DNA of 64,000 nt from Ostrinia nubilalis. Its lineage: Eukaryota > Arthropoda > Insecta > Lepidoptera > Crambidae. How positions within the stretch are numbered: the stretch's first letter is position 1; each line of letters opens with the position of its first letter. The stretch is from NCBI RefSeq assembly GCF_963855985.1, contig NC_087093.1:14089001-14153000 (forward strand), written 5' to 3'. The position numbers were made by a program, and so were the translations under genes. Below are positions 54,858 to 64,000 of the stretch, piece by piece. The notes under the pieces were generated by a model that had not been told where the DNA came from, did not search any database, and saw only the letters and a program-made list of their open reading frames with translations.

Positions 54858-55750
54858 CCCTTAATTACTCGCATAAAGAATCTTACATAACTGCTCGCAT
54901 GGGGTCACAGATGACCCCAAGTTGTGTGAGTAGTTTTTAATACATACCGAAATTTATAAGTAAATGAAACTATATTATTATAAAAATGCTTTATTTATTC
55001 TTTAATATCTATGGGTAATAACATGAATTTCTTACTAATTATACAAAAACAAGCTAAATTAAAATAATTGTCAATAATTAACAATTTGTACTTAGGTATA
55101 CTGAGATCAAAGGTAATACTAGTATTTTTTTAGGAACTCTCCGAATCATTCTTGTTACACTGTTGACAGTATATTTCAGAGTGATCATTGCACACAAATC
55201 TTGTACATTTCTTGCATTTTCGATTCACTTGATTGTGCGGAGGATTGTTACCGCTATCATGATCACTTTTTGTTATTTCATCTAACTCTGGCTCAGAACT
55301 CTACCCTCCAACTTCTTCTTCATCAGAAACATCTTCCAACCATTGCACAATTTGCTATTTTTTCCTATCTCTACTAACTCTGAAAAAAAAGACAAAGTAG
55401 TAGTAAAACTGAATTTATCAATATTTTTATTGTTTAGAGCTGTAAAAACACATTTATAACAAACATTTATTCACTGAATATACAATAACACAAATATTAT
55501 TCATAATACACAAAATAAATACATAAAACAAAAAACTTACCTCTTCCAAAAAAGTTACGTAATTACTCGCATGGGGTCACCACTCAAGAGCGCAGCGACG
55601 CATCCTTCCACTCCCGTGAATTAGTCGCTATCAAAATACAAACTAAGACGTGTTTTATGAAGCTACTGGGGGCGCGGAGGAAATCGGGCCGCGCAAAGTG
55701 CTTCATTTTTTAATCCGAAAATGCTTTGACCCCATGCGACTAATTAAGGG
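54858..55750. mobile_element. piggyBac-like relic, 893 bp, flanked by TTAT
   Basis: TIRs start CCCTTAATTACTCGCAT on the left and CCCTTAATTAGTCGCAT on the right (17 bp, one mismatch). TTAT lies directly outside each end (54854-54857 and 55751-55754). A CTCGCATGGGGTCAC phrase occurs subterminally at 54895 and again at 55566, and as ACCCCATGCG at 55730. The CCC start and TTA-W duplication fit piggyBac, and the interior carries a cysteine-rich coding remnant on the minus strand. Confidence 0.7.
55130..55380 (-). pseudogene. piggyBac-like transposase remnant: acidic segment joined to C-terminal Cys-rich domain
   Basis: The minus strand reads QIVQWLEDVSDEEEVGG, a TAG stop, SSEPELDEITKSDHDSGNNP, PHNQVNRKCKKCTRFVCNDH, SEIYCQQCNKNDSESS and the final TAA at 55130-55132. 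The CX2CX5CX2H...CX2C spacing is that of the zinc-binding domain at the C-terminus of piggyBac transposases. The acidic part resembles the N-terminal region of such proteins. The whole DDD catalytic core is absent, so an internal deletion seems to have joined N- and C-terminal parts. At least two in-frame stops make it non-functional as a whole; the last 60 codons are open. Confidence 0.55.
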
Positions 55751-55754
55751 TTAT

Positions 55755-56539
55755 ATTAGCAAGTATCAGAAACCAATAAACCCTCGTCAGCCTTTTCAAT
55801 TTGCTATCAGCTTAGCGGGCCCGATCATCTCTTTGTTTTGGACAAGTAGAAGGGATGTTATCAACATTTGACGTCGCTAGCGAAGATGAAATAGGTAATA
55901 AAGTACGTTGGATAAGGTAAAACAATCAAGAACTACTATTTTAAGAAACATACGGAATCCAGACCTTTTCACTATGCTGAATGCCTTTTAGGCATTATAG
56001 AACGCTGAAACGTGAACGTACGAAAAAAGTCGTCAAAATGGCGTTAAGATCAACACGATTGATTATATTAATTTTTTAAGTAGGTATTGATTTTAAATTC
56101 TTACATTTTACTAAAAAATCTCACTGAGAGATTCAGAGAGCTAGGAGTCAAAAGTTTTGCATGGGGGTTCCTTTTAGAAACTCCACCCCTAAGGGGGTAA
56201 AACGGGATCCACGCGTACGAAGTCAAGGGCGGCCGCTAGTAAAAAAAAATTCAAGAAGTCTTATTAAGCAAAAAAGAACTTTACGCGTCATGTGACCGTA
56301 TTCTAAAGAGAAACTGGCGTAATTCTGGCTGGTGGCATAAATATTACGTTCTCAAAAGCTGTTCAGAAAAAAGTAGATAAAAATGGATGTTACATCGCTC
56401 GGAAACTATGGGCAGTAAACTGAAAATCTTTCCTGGGCACGGGGAGTGGCCAAAACATTTTTACGAGGGAATTTTATGCCTACGTATAATATACAGGGCA
56501 CTTTTTCAAGTCTACGTGGTTGGTTAAATTCGAAACTTA
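55755..56539. other. non-coding; C/G-run repeat remnant near 56160-56245
   Basis: GGGGGTTCCTTTTAG, CCACCCCTAAGGGGGTAAAA and GGGCGGCCGCTAGT are typical interior phrases of lepidopteran repeats. No gene supported. Confidence 0.35.
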
Positions 56540-56645
56540 AATAAATATGAAAAAGAAAGAAAAACCTTTCCCGTAAGGAATCGCACCCGTGCATTACAAA
56601 GGGAGGAATAACACACTTATATGAGGCTGCTCTGCTAAGGTTCAA
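56540..56645 (-). mobile_element. possible tRNA-derived SINE fragment
   Basis: On the minus strand TAGCAGAGCAGCCTC (weak A-box-like) is followed about 40 bp later by GGGTGCGATTCCTTACGGGA (B-box-like, cf. GGTTCGANTCC), then a T-rich segment. From memory a lepidopteran SINE has TGCACGGGTGCGATTCCT. No second copy here. Confidence 0.35.
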
Positions 56646-58010
56646 ATCTTTGGTAATCTTTTTTTAGACTGGCTGAGGTGATAGGATGTGATAGGCTTTT
56701 GTGATAGGGGTCAAATAAATTTACCTAGGTAATACTTATGTGAATGTACGAGCATCTATCGTTATAAATACTCGTTTATTTCTACGATTCAATATAAGAC
56801 ACTACCTATCTAGAATCTGATTGCTTTGTGTCTAGCTAAAATTGTTAAAATAAATCATGATAGCGTTTTGTCTTATCAATCAAATTTTAATCAACCGCAA
56901 GACTCGTTGGGCTTCTTTTTCTTAATTTTAGAAAATTGTTTCAGATTTAAATAATCACAGTTTGGAGGAACCACCCTGTATAAACAAGTACACTTTGAAT
57001 TATAAATCTTTGGTATCGATTTCTATCGGTACTCGTTAAGCGAAGTTTTTGGCTTATCATCATCTTTTGAGCATGAAACAATGGGGCTCCGTTCATCGTC
57101 AAAGTTGTGTATTGTAATCGCTTTTGTTGTGGGTATAAGTGAAGAATAATTAGGAATTCGCGATAATTTTCGGCAGGCTCATGATCAAAGTAAGTGCGTA
57201 TGTATACGGTACCTATACATGTTTGGTAGCTTATACAAAATTCAATTCTTACGTGTACCTATGCCTTGACTTACTTAATTATTTATTTAATTGTAATAAT
57301 ATCTAACGGTATCTGCCTCGTATCTCGGCCTCGAGGTATGCATAGTGGTAGTGTGATACCGATAGAGTCAATTTAGACATCATTTGTTTTCTTTTTAAAT
57401 TGCGTTTGTTGTAAGAAGACATGGGTACAAAATATGTAGTAACAGAAGACAATCACAATAAGTATACTACTTTATTTTGCAATACGCACACAATAATAAT
57501 ATTAATGCATCTCAAGTCCACCATTTTTTTTTCCTAGTCCTTTTCAAGTTACATTTTATCTACACGCTAAGTATGTGAGTATAATACTGGTATAACTAAA
57601 ATTAATCAAAAATTATTCAGCAGTTTACACGGAAAAGCTTAATAAACATTACTGTCAGAGCCACCTTTGTATTTTGGTACGATATACCTATAGATTCGAA
57701 GTATTGCAATCAAAATAACAACAACAATTTATCAAATTAACACTCTCTCAAAACGTTTCAGGAAAATGATTATTAATATCGCTATGATGAAACATCAACA
57801 TCTGGAAGTTCAAATCCTTCGAAATTACTTCCGAGTACCGTTTGCGTTTCACAGAGATGGTCCTGGCCAACGAAATGACCCTTAATTACAGATGCGGAAG
57901 GTCTAGAATTGGCAAAATACTACATTATATGTAGCTGTTATATGAACATGTGGCAAAAGCCGTCTCCCCGTTTGTGCGTTGTAATGAAAAGCAAACAAAT
58001 TCAAATAGAG
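56646..58010. other. non-coding, no supported feature
   Basis: AT-rich; no gene or repeat supported. Confidence 0.35.
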
Positions 58011-58333
58011 TAAGAGCTAGTGAACGCCAGACCTACGTCATTTTATAAAAGTTAGTAGAATTACAGTCTATTGAATATACAGAAAAAGCCACCGTAAAAG
58101 TTAGACTTACATTATACCATAAAATCTGGGCAATATTTAGAAGTATTTTCCCCAACAGCCAGACAGTTTTGACAGTTCCAACTCCTTTACAGACAGTTTT
58201 TTTAGGGTAGCTCCTAAAGCCACGATGACCCAAACTTCATAATTCACCAACATTATATCCTATATTGGGAGCATACACTGACAAACTTTCAGCTTTTATA
58301 AAATGACGTAGGTCTGGCGTTCACTAGCTCTTA
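58011..58333. mobile_element. 323-bp MITE with perfect 41-bp TIRs
   Basis: The TIR TAAGAGCTAGTGAACGCCAG, ACCTACGTCATTTTATAAAA, G is exact at both ends. No clear target duplication. A 66-codon minus-strand frame inside is without recognisable domain. Confidence 0.85.
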
Positions 58334-58360
58334 GTCTATAATTAACTTTAAAAAAAAATA

Positions 58361-58773
58361 AAACCGACTTCAAATGCGTGAACACAAAAAAAAACTAAAA
58401 ATTAAAAATATTGCGTATAAAAAAGTTCATCCCCAATTTTCCACCCTTGGGGGTGAAATATTTTCTTCAAATTCGCATGAAACCACCCTTTTGATAATAC
58501 CTATTCAACAAAAAAATAATCGTTCAAATTGATTTATAATCTGCGGAGATATTGCGTATAAAAAAGTTCATCCCCAATTTTCCACCCTTGGGGGTTGTTT
58601 TTTCTATTATTAAATTTAAATGGGACCACCCTTGAGGTATTACCTATACGCCGAAAAAAGATTTGTTCAAATCGGTTCATAATTGGCGGAGTTATCGCGT
58701 AACAAACATAGAAAAAAAAAAAAACATACGGGTCGAATTGAGAACCTCCTCCTTTTTTTTGAAGTCGGTTGAA
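58361..58773. mobile_element. AACCGACTTCAAA-ended repeat with internal 47-bp direct duplication
   Basis: The left end AAACCGACTTCAAATGCGTG is mirrored by TTTTTTTTGAAGTCGGTT at the right end. A 47-bp segment starting ATATTGCGTATAAAAAAGTT is repeated exactly at 58408-58454 and 58549-58595 (period 141). It contains CCACCCTTGGGGGT. A widespread lepidopteran repeat by memory; class not known to me. Confidence 0.6.
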
Positions 58774-59319
58774 AAAGTCAAGTGGGTTCTGTAAAGCCAG
58801 CGTCTAGGCCCGCGATGGAAACCGTTGAACATTTGCCAAAAATGTGATTAGCCAGGAATGGGAATGGAAGCGGTGCGAGGATCTACATTTTTGGGACCAA
58901 TTTGAAAGTCGGTATTCGTTTGTTTTTCGTTTTGATAAGCTGACGACGTGTTTTGGAAGAACTAGTGTTCGTTATTTAAACAAAGAAGTACTTATATTTA
59001 AACTTCGATTCTAAAACGATTCTTATTTGTTTTTTTATTATTTTTAAATCTAATAAGAGACAAAGCGTTTACTTCTAGAGCTAATGACTGTTGTCTACCA
59101 GTTGCAGCTTTGTGCTTTCTTTTTTTTTGTAACTGGTATGGAGCACTATGAAAAATCCCCGTAATCAGATTGCGTTATACACAGGTATCTATTTCTTTCA
59201 GAGATGCTGAATATTTTTGATGGACGCCAAACACATTGAAAACTAAACTATTGCTACGTTTCCTTGAATTCCCACAAATGAAATAAAGAAGTGCCCTAAA
59301 GAATTTCATAAGCACACAA
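58774..59319. other. non-coding, no supported feature
   Basis: Nothing recognised. Confidence 0.4.
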
Positions 59320-59843
59320 TATACACTCGACATCAAATAAATCGCACCTCCCGCGACAAGCATTTTCAAACATATGCTTCCCCACTTCCCACCAATATTG
59401 GTACCATTTGAAAGCCTAGTTCTAACCTTCATTTCATTAAAGGAAAGGTTTTTACCCCAAAAATGTGTCTTTAGAAGGATCCAGAGTCACTTCTTCAAAA
59501 AATAGGTAGTTACGCTAGAGCCAAATTTTATGGCTATAAAACTGTTAAGTTGGGATTAATCGCTATCCATCTGTTAAAGAGGACACGTGAGATCATTATT
59601 TGGTTTTATAACCATAAAAATTGGTCTAATTGATCCCATAGGTGGGCCCAAAGTGAGGTATTTTTTCAAGTCACATTTATGGTATATGTTAATCATTTAT
59701 TAAGAAATTAAATGTGTTTTTCTTTAAGGATATTTATTGGGCTTTCAAATAACACCAATATTGTTGGGGCACCATGATTGTGTCAGAAGAAAATCGTTAA
59801 AGTTCGCGTCGCGGAAGGTGCGGTTTATTTGATGTTGAGTATA
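59320..59843. mobile_element. mariner/Tc1-like non-autonomous element, about 0.52 kb
   Basis: TIRs: left TATACACTCGACATCAAATA then AATCGCACCTCCCGCGAC; right (reverse complement) TATACTCAACATCAAATAAA then CCGCACCTTCCGCGAC. TA steps occur at both borders. The inner part is AT-rich without a transposase frame. A minus-strand 85-codon frame crosses the left TIR and is spurious. Confidence 0.7.
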
Positions 59844-60084
59844 GAATTTTGTGGCTATGTCCCGTTTTTCCGCGAATATTAACAGTTGCAATGTTTAAAT
59901 CACCATACAAATGCGGGAAATAACTTACAGCTATGACGTAATATCCGACTGTCTAGTTCCAACTGGAATGTATTCGTCAAATGCGGTTTCCATTCACATT
60001 TGAAATGAGAAGTAATACCGGATGCGAGTGAAAAGAATTTTGCTTTTCAAGCAGCAGTGGTTGTGTTTTTTATGCGAAATAAAG

Positions 60085-60235
60085 GTTCGGACAAACCAAC
60101 GCGTGCAGCGATGGCGATGGCGATGGCGACCACTGCGCGTGCAGAAGTTGTTTCACACTGCCGCGACCGCGATGGCGATCACTGCGCGTGCAGGTTGTCA
60201 CTGTCACCACAACTGTCACGCATATTGTCACTTTC
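60085..60235 (+). repeat. GC-rich repeat with GCGATGGC iterations, left copy
   Basis: GGACAAACCAACGCGTGCAG is followed by CGATGGCGATGGCGATGGCG, ACCACTGCGCGTGCAG, CGCGACCGCGATGGCGATCA, CTGCGCGTGCAGG and GTCACTGTCACC. The submotif GATCACTGCGCGTGCAG / GACCACTGCGCGTGCAG is present twice. An inverted relative lies at 62865-63035. Confidence 0.65.
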
Positions 60236-60477
60236 GCTTATTGTCAATCACGCCTATTCGGCAAAATGGAAACTGAATTAAATGATTTGTTTGAAGCTTT
60301 TGATGCAATTGAGACAGTGGAAACACTTTTTCACTCAAGTTTCAGGCGGCCATATATTATAGAATGAGACAGGATTACATGCGGTATAGGTAGTAGGTAT
60401 TGGTTACTCATAACCAAGCTATATTTCTGGCTTAGTTTGTAGTCCCTAGAGCCCTAACTTTCTTTCTTCTTTCTTTT

Positions 60478-60598
60478 CAGCCAAATGACGTCCACTGCTG
60501 GACAAAGGCCTCCCCCAAGGTTTTCCACAATGAACGGTCCTGCGCTGCCCGCATCCAGGCTCTTCCCGCGACCTTTACCAGATCGTCGGTCGCTCCCG
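60478..60598 (-). mobile_element. RTE LINE 3' terminus, part of a twin-priming inversion
   Basis: On the minus strand the frame reads TDDLVKVAGRAWMRAAQDRS, LWKTLGEAFVQQWTSFG, then stop and a GAAAAGAAAGAAAGAA tail (60459-60480 on plus as CTTTCTTTC). This is the last ~40 codons of the RTE ORF. The upstream ORF part lies immediately to the right but on the opposite strand. Confidence 0.85.
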
Positions 60599-60614
60599 GT
60601 CCTGGTCCCGGTCG

Positions 60615-61110
60615 CTCGATGGCCTCAGTAGAGCCTCTCAACAAGTGGGCCTCAGAATGAACATGGACAAGACAAAAATCATGTCTAATGTCCGTGTTGC
60701 ACCCACTCCTCTGAAGGTTGGAGACTCTACACTCGAAGTTGTTGACAATTATGTATACCTGGGACAAACAGTCCAGTTAGGTAGGTCCAACTTCGAGAAA
60801 GAGGTCAATCGTCGAATCCAACTCGGATGGGCAGCGTTCGGGAAGCTTCGACATATACTCACGTCCGAAATACCGCAGTGTCTTAAGTCGAAAGTATTTG
60901 ACCAATGCGTGTTGCCAGTGATGGTATACGGATCTGAGACGTGGTCGCTTACTATGGGCCTCATAAGAAGGCTCAAGGTCACCCAAAGGGCGATGGAGCG
61001 GGCTATGCTCGGAGTTTCCCTGCGTGATCGAATCAGAAATGAGGAGATCCGCAGGAGAACCAAAGTAACCGACATAGCTCGCAGAATTGCTAAAATCAAG
61101 TGGCAGAGCC
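60615..61110 (+). pseudogene. RTE LINE RT C-terminal domain, inverted relative to its own 3' end
   Basis: The frame is open for 165 codons: GLSRASQQVGLRMNMDKTKI, MSNVRVAPTPLKVGDSTLEV, VDNYVYLGQTVQLGRSNFEK, EVNRRIQLGWAAFGKLRHIL, TSEIPQCLKSKVFDQCVLPV, MVYGSETWSLTMGLIRRLKV, TQRAMERAMLGVSLRDRIRN, EEIRRRTKVTDIARRIAKIK, WQ. These are the RT post-catalytic blocks of RTE elements (YLGQ and GSETW). After KWQ the homology stops, while the following residues (WAGHI...RPPTRW) are absent and the final part lies inverted at 60478-60598. No internal stop, so the insertion is fairly recent. Confidence 0.85.
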
Positions 61111-61127
61111 CTAACAATACCTTTTAA

Positions 61128-61798
61128 TTAGATTTAAAGAAAGGTTAGATGGGAAGGAGGACTGCACTAAGGCTTTCTTGGCCTCAGTGGGGGAAATGAA
61201 ACACAACGCGGACGGTTGATATCTGGTTTATTACTGTTATGCTATTGCTATATACAAATACAAGATTTACATAATGTACACAATTCAATGTGTCCAGTCC
61301 AATGTGCCGTCGGTGTAGAGTGCCGCCTACGGTGCACGTTCGTTCAGGGTTCATGGGCCAGTCGGCTAGCATGTTGTAGGTCGCGGTCGATGCTGACGTG
61401 CTCGTACAGTATCCTTGTGGGCAAGTAAGATTATAACCAATTCATCTTTTTCCTTGAGGGAAAAAATTTGCCCCCATTACCTTTTACCATTGTCGTTGTT
61501 GTAAATCGTACAAAACTACACAGAACTCAACACAACATCTATCAAAATCAATTTTCATTTTCATTTTTGGTGCAACAGTCATCTTGACATTTACTTTTTT
61601 AAGGCAAAGGAAATTACATTATGCATGCACCCAAACCACAGAGTACATAATAGTCCAAATATCTTTTTTGTCTTTAATAATAACCCAAAAATACAAAAAG
61701 TCATCAGTTTTGGTCAACTAGGTATTTCTAGTGGCACTAAATTAATGACTGAGACGTTTGATGACTTTAATTACGTTTTTATTTATGGAATAGGTAGG
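61128..61798. other. non-coding, no supported feature
   Basis: No gene supported. A slightly GC-richer patch at 61300-61425 is unassigned. Confidence 0.35.
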
Positions 61799-62545
61799 TA
61801 TAGCCTGACCAGGAACATAAAAACCCTGGCATAGAGGCGCTTCAATTGCATTTGATAGTGCAACACTGAGTACAGTCGTACCTGTGTTAAATTAATAGGC
61901 TAACTTTATGTATCAGGATTCAGGATAACGGGCTAATTTGATATTTTCATAAATTAACGAAAAAATATTATTATAGGTAACCTGGTTTAAATAAATTAAA
62001 TGAAACCATCAATCGAGCTAGTAGGATTTATTTTATTATTCATTCATAATCAAATTCAGAACTTGAATATTTAACTGCAATGTCTGCTCATGAACGCTTC
62101 AAACTCGGTACTTCTTTCCCAATTCCATAAAATTCAACACTTAGAAAGTGACAAAAAACTTTAAAATAGGTAGTTGAAACAAACCACAGCTAATTTTCAT
62201 AGTGGACTGTACTATACGATAAACATGTCAGTCAATTTGACAACCTGTGTTGGAAACATTATTCAATGAAAATATTGTCCGAACCCTTGGTATTTCTCTT
62301 CGACAAATACTTTAACACATTGTGAACCACTTTTCTTTCACGACTATAAAAAGATTTTAGCAATTTCATTCACAAAATCAATTGCGCACATTTAAAATAA
62401 AGTTTGTTTACACTTTGACAGCAATAGACTGACATGCAAGGTGACATGTCAATGAAGTTTTCAGTTACTGTTGCCATTAAAAGAAATTAGTACCATTAGT
62501 TTTCCGCAACATGGCGAGGGTTTTTATGTTCCTGGTCAGGCTATA
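61799..62545. mobile_element. TA-flanked TIR element, about 0.75 kb
   Basis: TIRs: TATAGCCTGACCAGGAACAT then AAAAACCCT and GC at the left; exact inverted match at the right except one G/C difference. TA at each border. Interior AT-rich without transposase frame; the open frame near 61625-61834 crosses the TIR and is spurious. Confidence 0.75.
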
Positions 62546-62864
62546 CTTAGAATTATTATTGCTCTAGGGCCTTTGAGAAAGCTGCAGACATGTACGTACA
62601 TTCTCAATTATTTTGTTTTGCAGATAATATCTCAATTTTATTTATGAAGTTGAAAAAGCAGGTTCTCGAGAAAACTAGAAAAATTTGTTTATTACATAAA
62701 AATTAATTCTGATATTGATACTTTATTCTAAAACCTTTTTTATTATTCAAGTAGATCAGACTAGTGGTATGTTATGAATAATTTATTTTTAATTTGTAAA
62801 AACTTTTTAACAGATCCTACTTATTATTTATTACATCGATTGAAAAAAAAACCAGAAACGTCAC
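62546..62864. other. non-coding AT-rich spacer
   Basis: No supported feature. Confidence 0.4.
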
Positions 62865-63035
62865 AGTGACAAATGTCGCGATAATCGCTGATCGCTGCGT
62901 GCAGACGTTGCATAGATCGCCGCGACCAATGACAGGACGCGTTGATGTGAACACATCGCTACAAATTCATACACGCTGTCTGGTCGCCATCGCCATCGTC
63001 ATCGTGCACGCGTTGGTCTGGTCTAACCTTAACGT
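62865..63035 (-). repeat. GC-rich repeat, inverted right copy
   Basis: The reverse complement reads CCAGACCAACGCGTGCACGA, TGACGATGGCGATGGCGACC, then GCACGCAGCGATCAGCGATT and TTGTCACTGTGACG, parallel to 60085-60235. The two copies face each other across 2.6 kb that holds the RTE insertion and the 61799 element. Confidence 0.6.
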
Positions 63036-63100
63036 TGGTGTTCCGTTTTTGAATTTGTGATAGAGCTTTCAATTGACACCATCAAAAACTGATATACTTA

Positions 63101-63214
63101 GGCTGGGTTGCACCATCTTACTTTAACTTTAACAAACGTCAAAAATCTGTCAAACTCCATATAAAATACACCGGTTATCGTTATAGTTACGGTCAAAGTT
63201 AGGTGGTGCAACTC
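63101..63214. mobile_element. GGCTGAGTTGCACCA family MITE, copy 4 (reverse orientation)
   Basis: Begins after TTA (63098-63100) with GGCTGGGTTGCACCATCTTA. The interior is the reverse complement of the other copies: AACAAACGTCAAAAATCTGT, ACACCGGTTATCGTTATAGT. The right end GTGGTGCAACTCGC has lost the last bases and the second TTA. Confidence 0.8.
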
Positions 63215-63414
63215 GCGAAGGCGAGTGAGCTTTGTACGTGTACATGCACATAATGTCTATCAAAACTTTTGAAAAACGAACAGCGAGCTACCGAAATTGC
63301 AAATTACAAACGATGTATGAATTATTCTTTTTTTTTGTTGTATGAAAAAATGAGAAAAAAAAACTAACAACTAACTGTGTCCTGCGGGTGTCGGTCGGAC
63401 ATCCAGGGTGTCGG

Positions 63415-63510
63415 CTAACTCCATACAAAATTTTATTAAAATCGCTCCAGCCGCTTACACGTGAAGTAGTAACAAACACTCACAAACTTTCGCCTTTATA
63501 ATATTAGTGT
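63415..63510 (-). repeat. partial Metulj-like or related repeat
   Basis: TTTTATTAAAATCGCTCCAG, CACGTGAAGTAGTAACAAAC and CACAAACTTTCGCCTTTATA followed by ATATTAGTGTG match the AAATTTCATCAAAATCGNTTC ... CTTTCGCATTTATAATATTAGT side of the family in reverse orientation. The other half is missing. Confidence 0.55.
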
Positions 63511-63550
63511 GATTAACAGCAAAACTAATGCTTGCTCTAAAAAGTAACGA

Positions 63551-64000
63551 TATACAGGGTGTCCCGTAATGTAACATCAAGCCGGAACTGGGTGTTGAGG
63601 CAAGTTGTGCTGGTTATCAGAAAAATATAAAAAAAAATCTATGTGGCATATTTTAAAAATAATAGGCATTTAAAAAAAATCAAAAAATTCTACTCCAGGT
63701 GACGGTCCTTTTGCTCGTGTTGCCACAAATCTTCACTTTTTCCAATTTTTTTTTTTGTTATGTAACCCTGAATAATGCTTCTCTAAATTGTCATCAAAAT
63801 TACAAAACCAGCTGCTCCAGCTTGGATGAAAAAATTACATTATTCCCAAAAAAAATTTCAAAATAAAATTTTTGCCTAGTTTAAACTGACTGTACTGAAA
63901 AAAAAAATGTACTACGCGAGTGTGGCAAGTGACGTCATAATTTGGCGCATTTAGTAAGGATTCCAAAATGGTATAACACTTGGTAAATTTTTGCTGTAAT
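63551..64000 (+). mobile_element. partial DNA element starting CAGGGTGTCCCGTAATGTAA, runs off the window
   Basis: ATATACAGGGTGTCCCGTAA is a familiar type of transposon terminus in Lepidoptera. The following sequence has no long frame. The second end lies beyond the window, so superfamily and length cannot be assessed. Confidence 0.4.

Noticed and set aside
58033..58233. 66-codon minus-strand frame
   Set aside because: It lies inside a 323-bp MITE with perfect TIRs and has no domain.
60022..60281. Two overlapping 74-84-codon frames
   Set aside because: They arise from GCGATG iterations in a GC-rich repeat that also exists inverted at 62865.

Overview
This is eukaryotic DNA, almost certainly from a moth or butterfly (Lepidoptera). 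It is AT-rich and very gene-poor. The repeats read by eye are ones typical of lepidopteran genomes: 5'-truncated RTE-type LINE tails, tRNA-headed SINEs, Metulj-like repeats whose edges read ACTAATATTATAAATGCGAA and GCGGGCGGAAAGCTAGT, TTA-flanked foldback MITEs, mariner-like and piggyBac-like TIR elements, and GC-rich non-LTR retrotransposons. There is no operon structure, Shine-Dalgarno signal or CRISPR array. Most open frames in the window are chance frames or lie inside repeats.

Host-gene signal is sparse. Positions 1-59 look like the end of a coding exon with a perfect CAG|GTAAGT donor. A first coding exon of a THAP-domain protein lies at 44461-44567 (+), behind a GC-rich start region with matching Inr and DPE motifs (44374-44407). 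A minus-strand exon-like block lies at 41660-41840 and an unexplained minus-strand open frame at about 33006-33355. The rest is probably intron or intergenic sequence.

Layout. 1-9.2 kb: LINE ends, RTE tails and three foldback MITEs. 9.3-19 kb: structured hairpins, a TTAGG-like island, a SINE abutting a mariner-like MITE, a Metulj-like repeat, a twin hairpin with identical loops, and a decayed multi-copy arthropod ORF. 19.2-24.4 kb: a large foldback element, a TA-flanked TIR element, a tRNA-like gene inside a perfect 29-bp inverted repeat, and a TTAA-flanked piggyBac-like element. 24.5-29.9 kb: the main coding block, a Jockey-like retrotransposon with long open ORF1 (zinc knuckles) and RT frames but no endonuclease, placed head-to-head with a minus-strand LINE 5'-end fragment that has its own poly(A). 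30-44 kb: hairpin, two MITEs sharing one TTA, a TTAA-flanked TIR element, several RTE tails with target-site duplications, Metulj-like repeats and a SINE. 44.3-44.6 kb: THAP exon. 44.6-64 kb: LINE ends, a long perfect hairpin, MITEs, a second piggyBac-like relic with a cysteine-rich transposase tail, mariner-like elements, and an RTE copy with a twin-priming inversion.

No pathway-level cooperation between genes is visible. The coherent systems are retrotransposition (Jockey-like, RTE, SINE) and DNA transposition in trans (MITEs). All family names come from recall of sequence features; no database search was possible.
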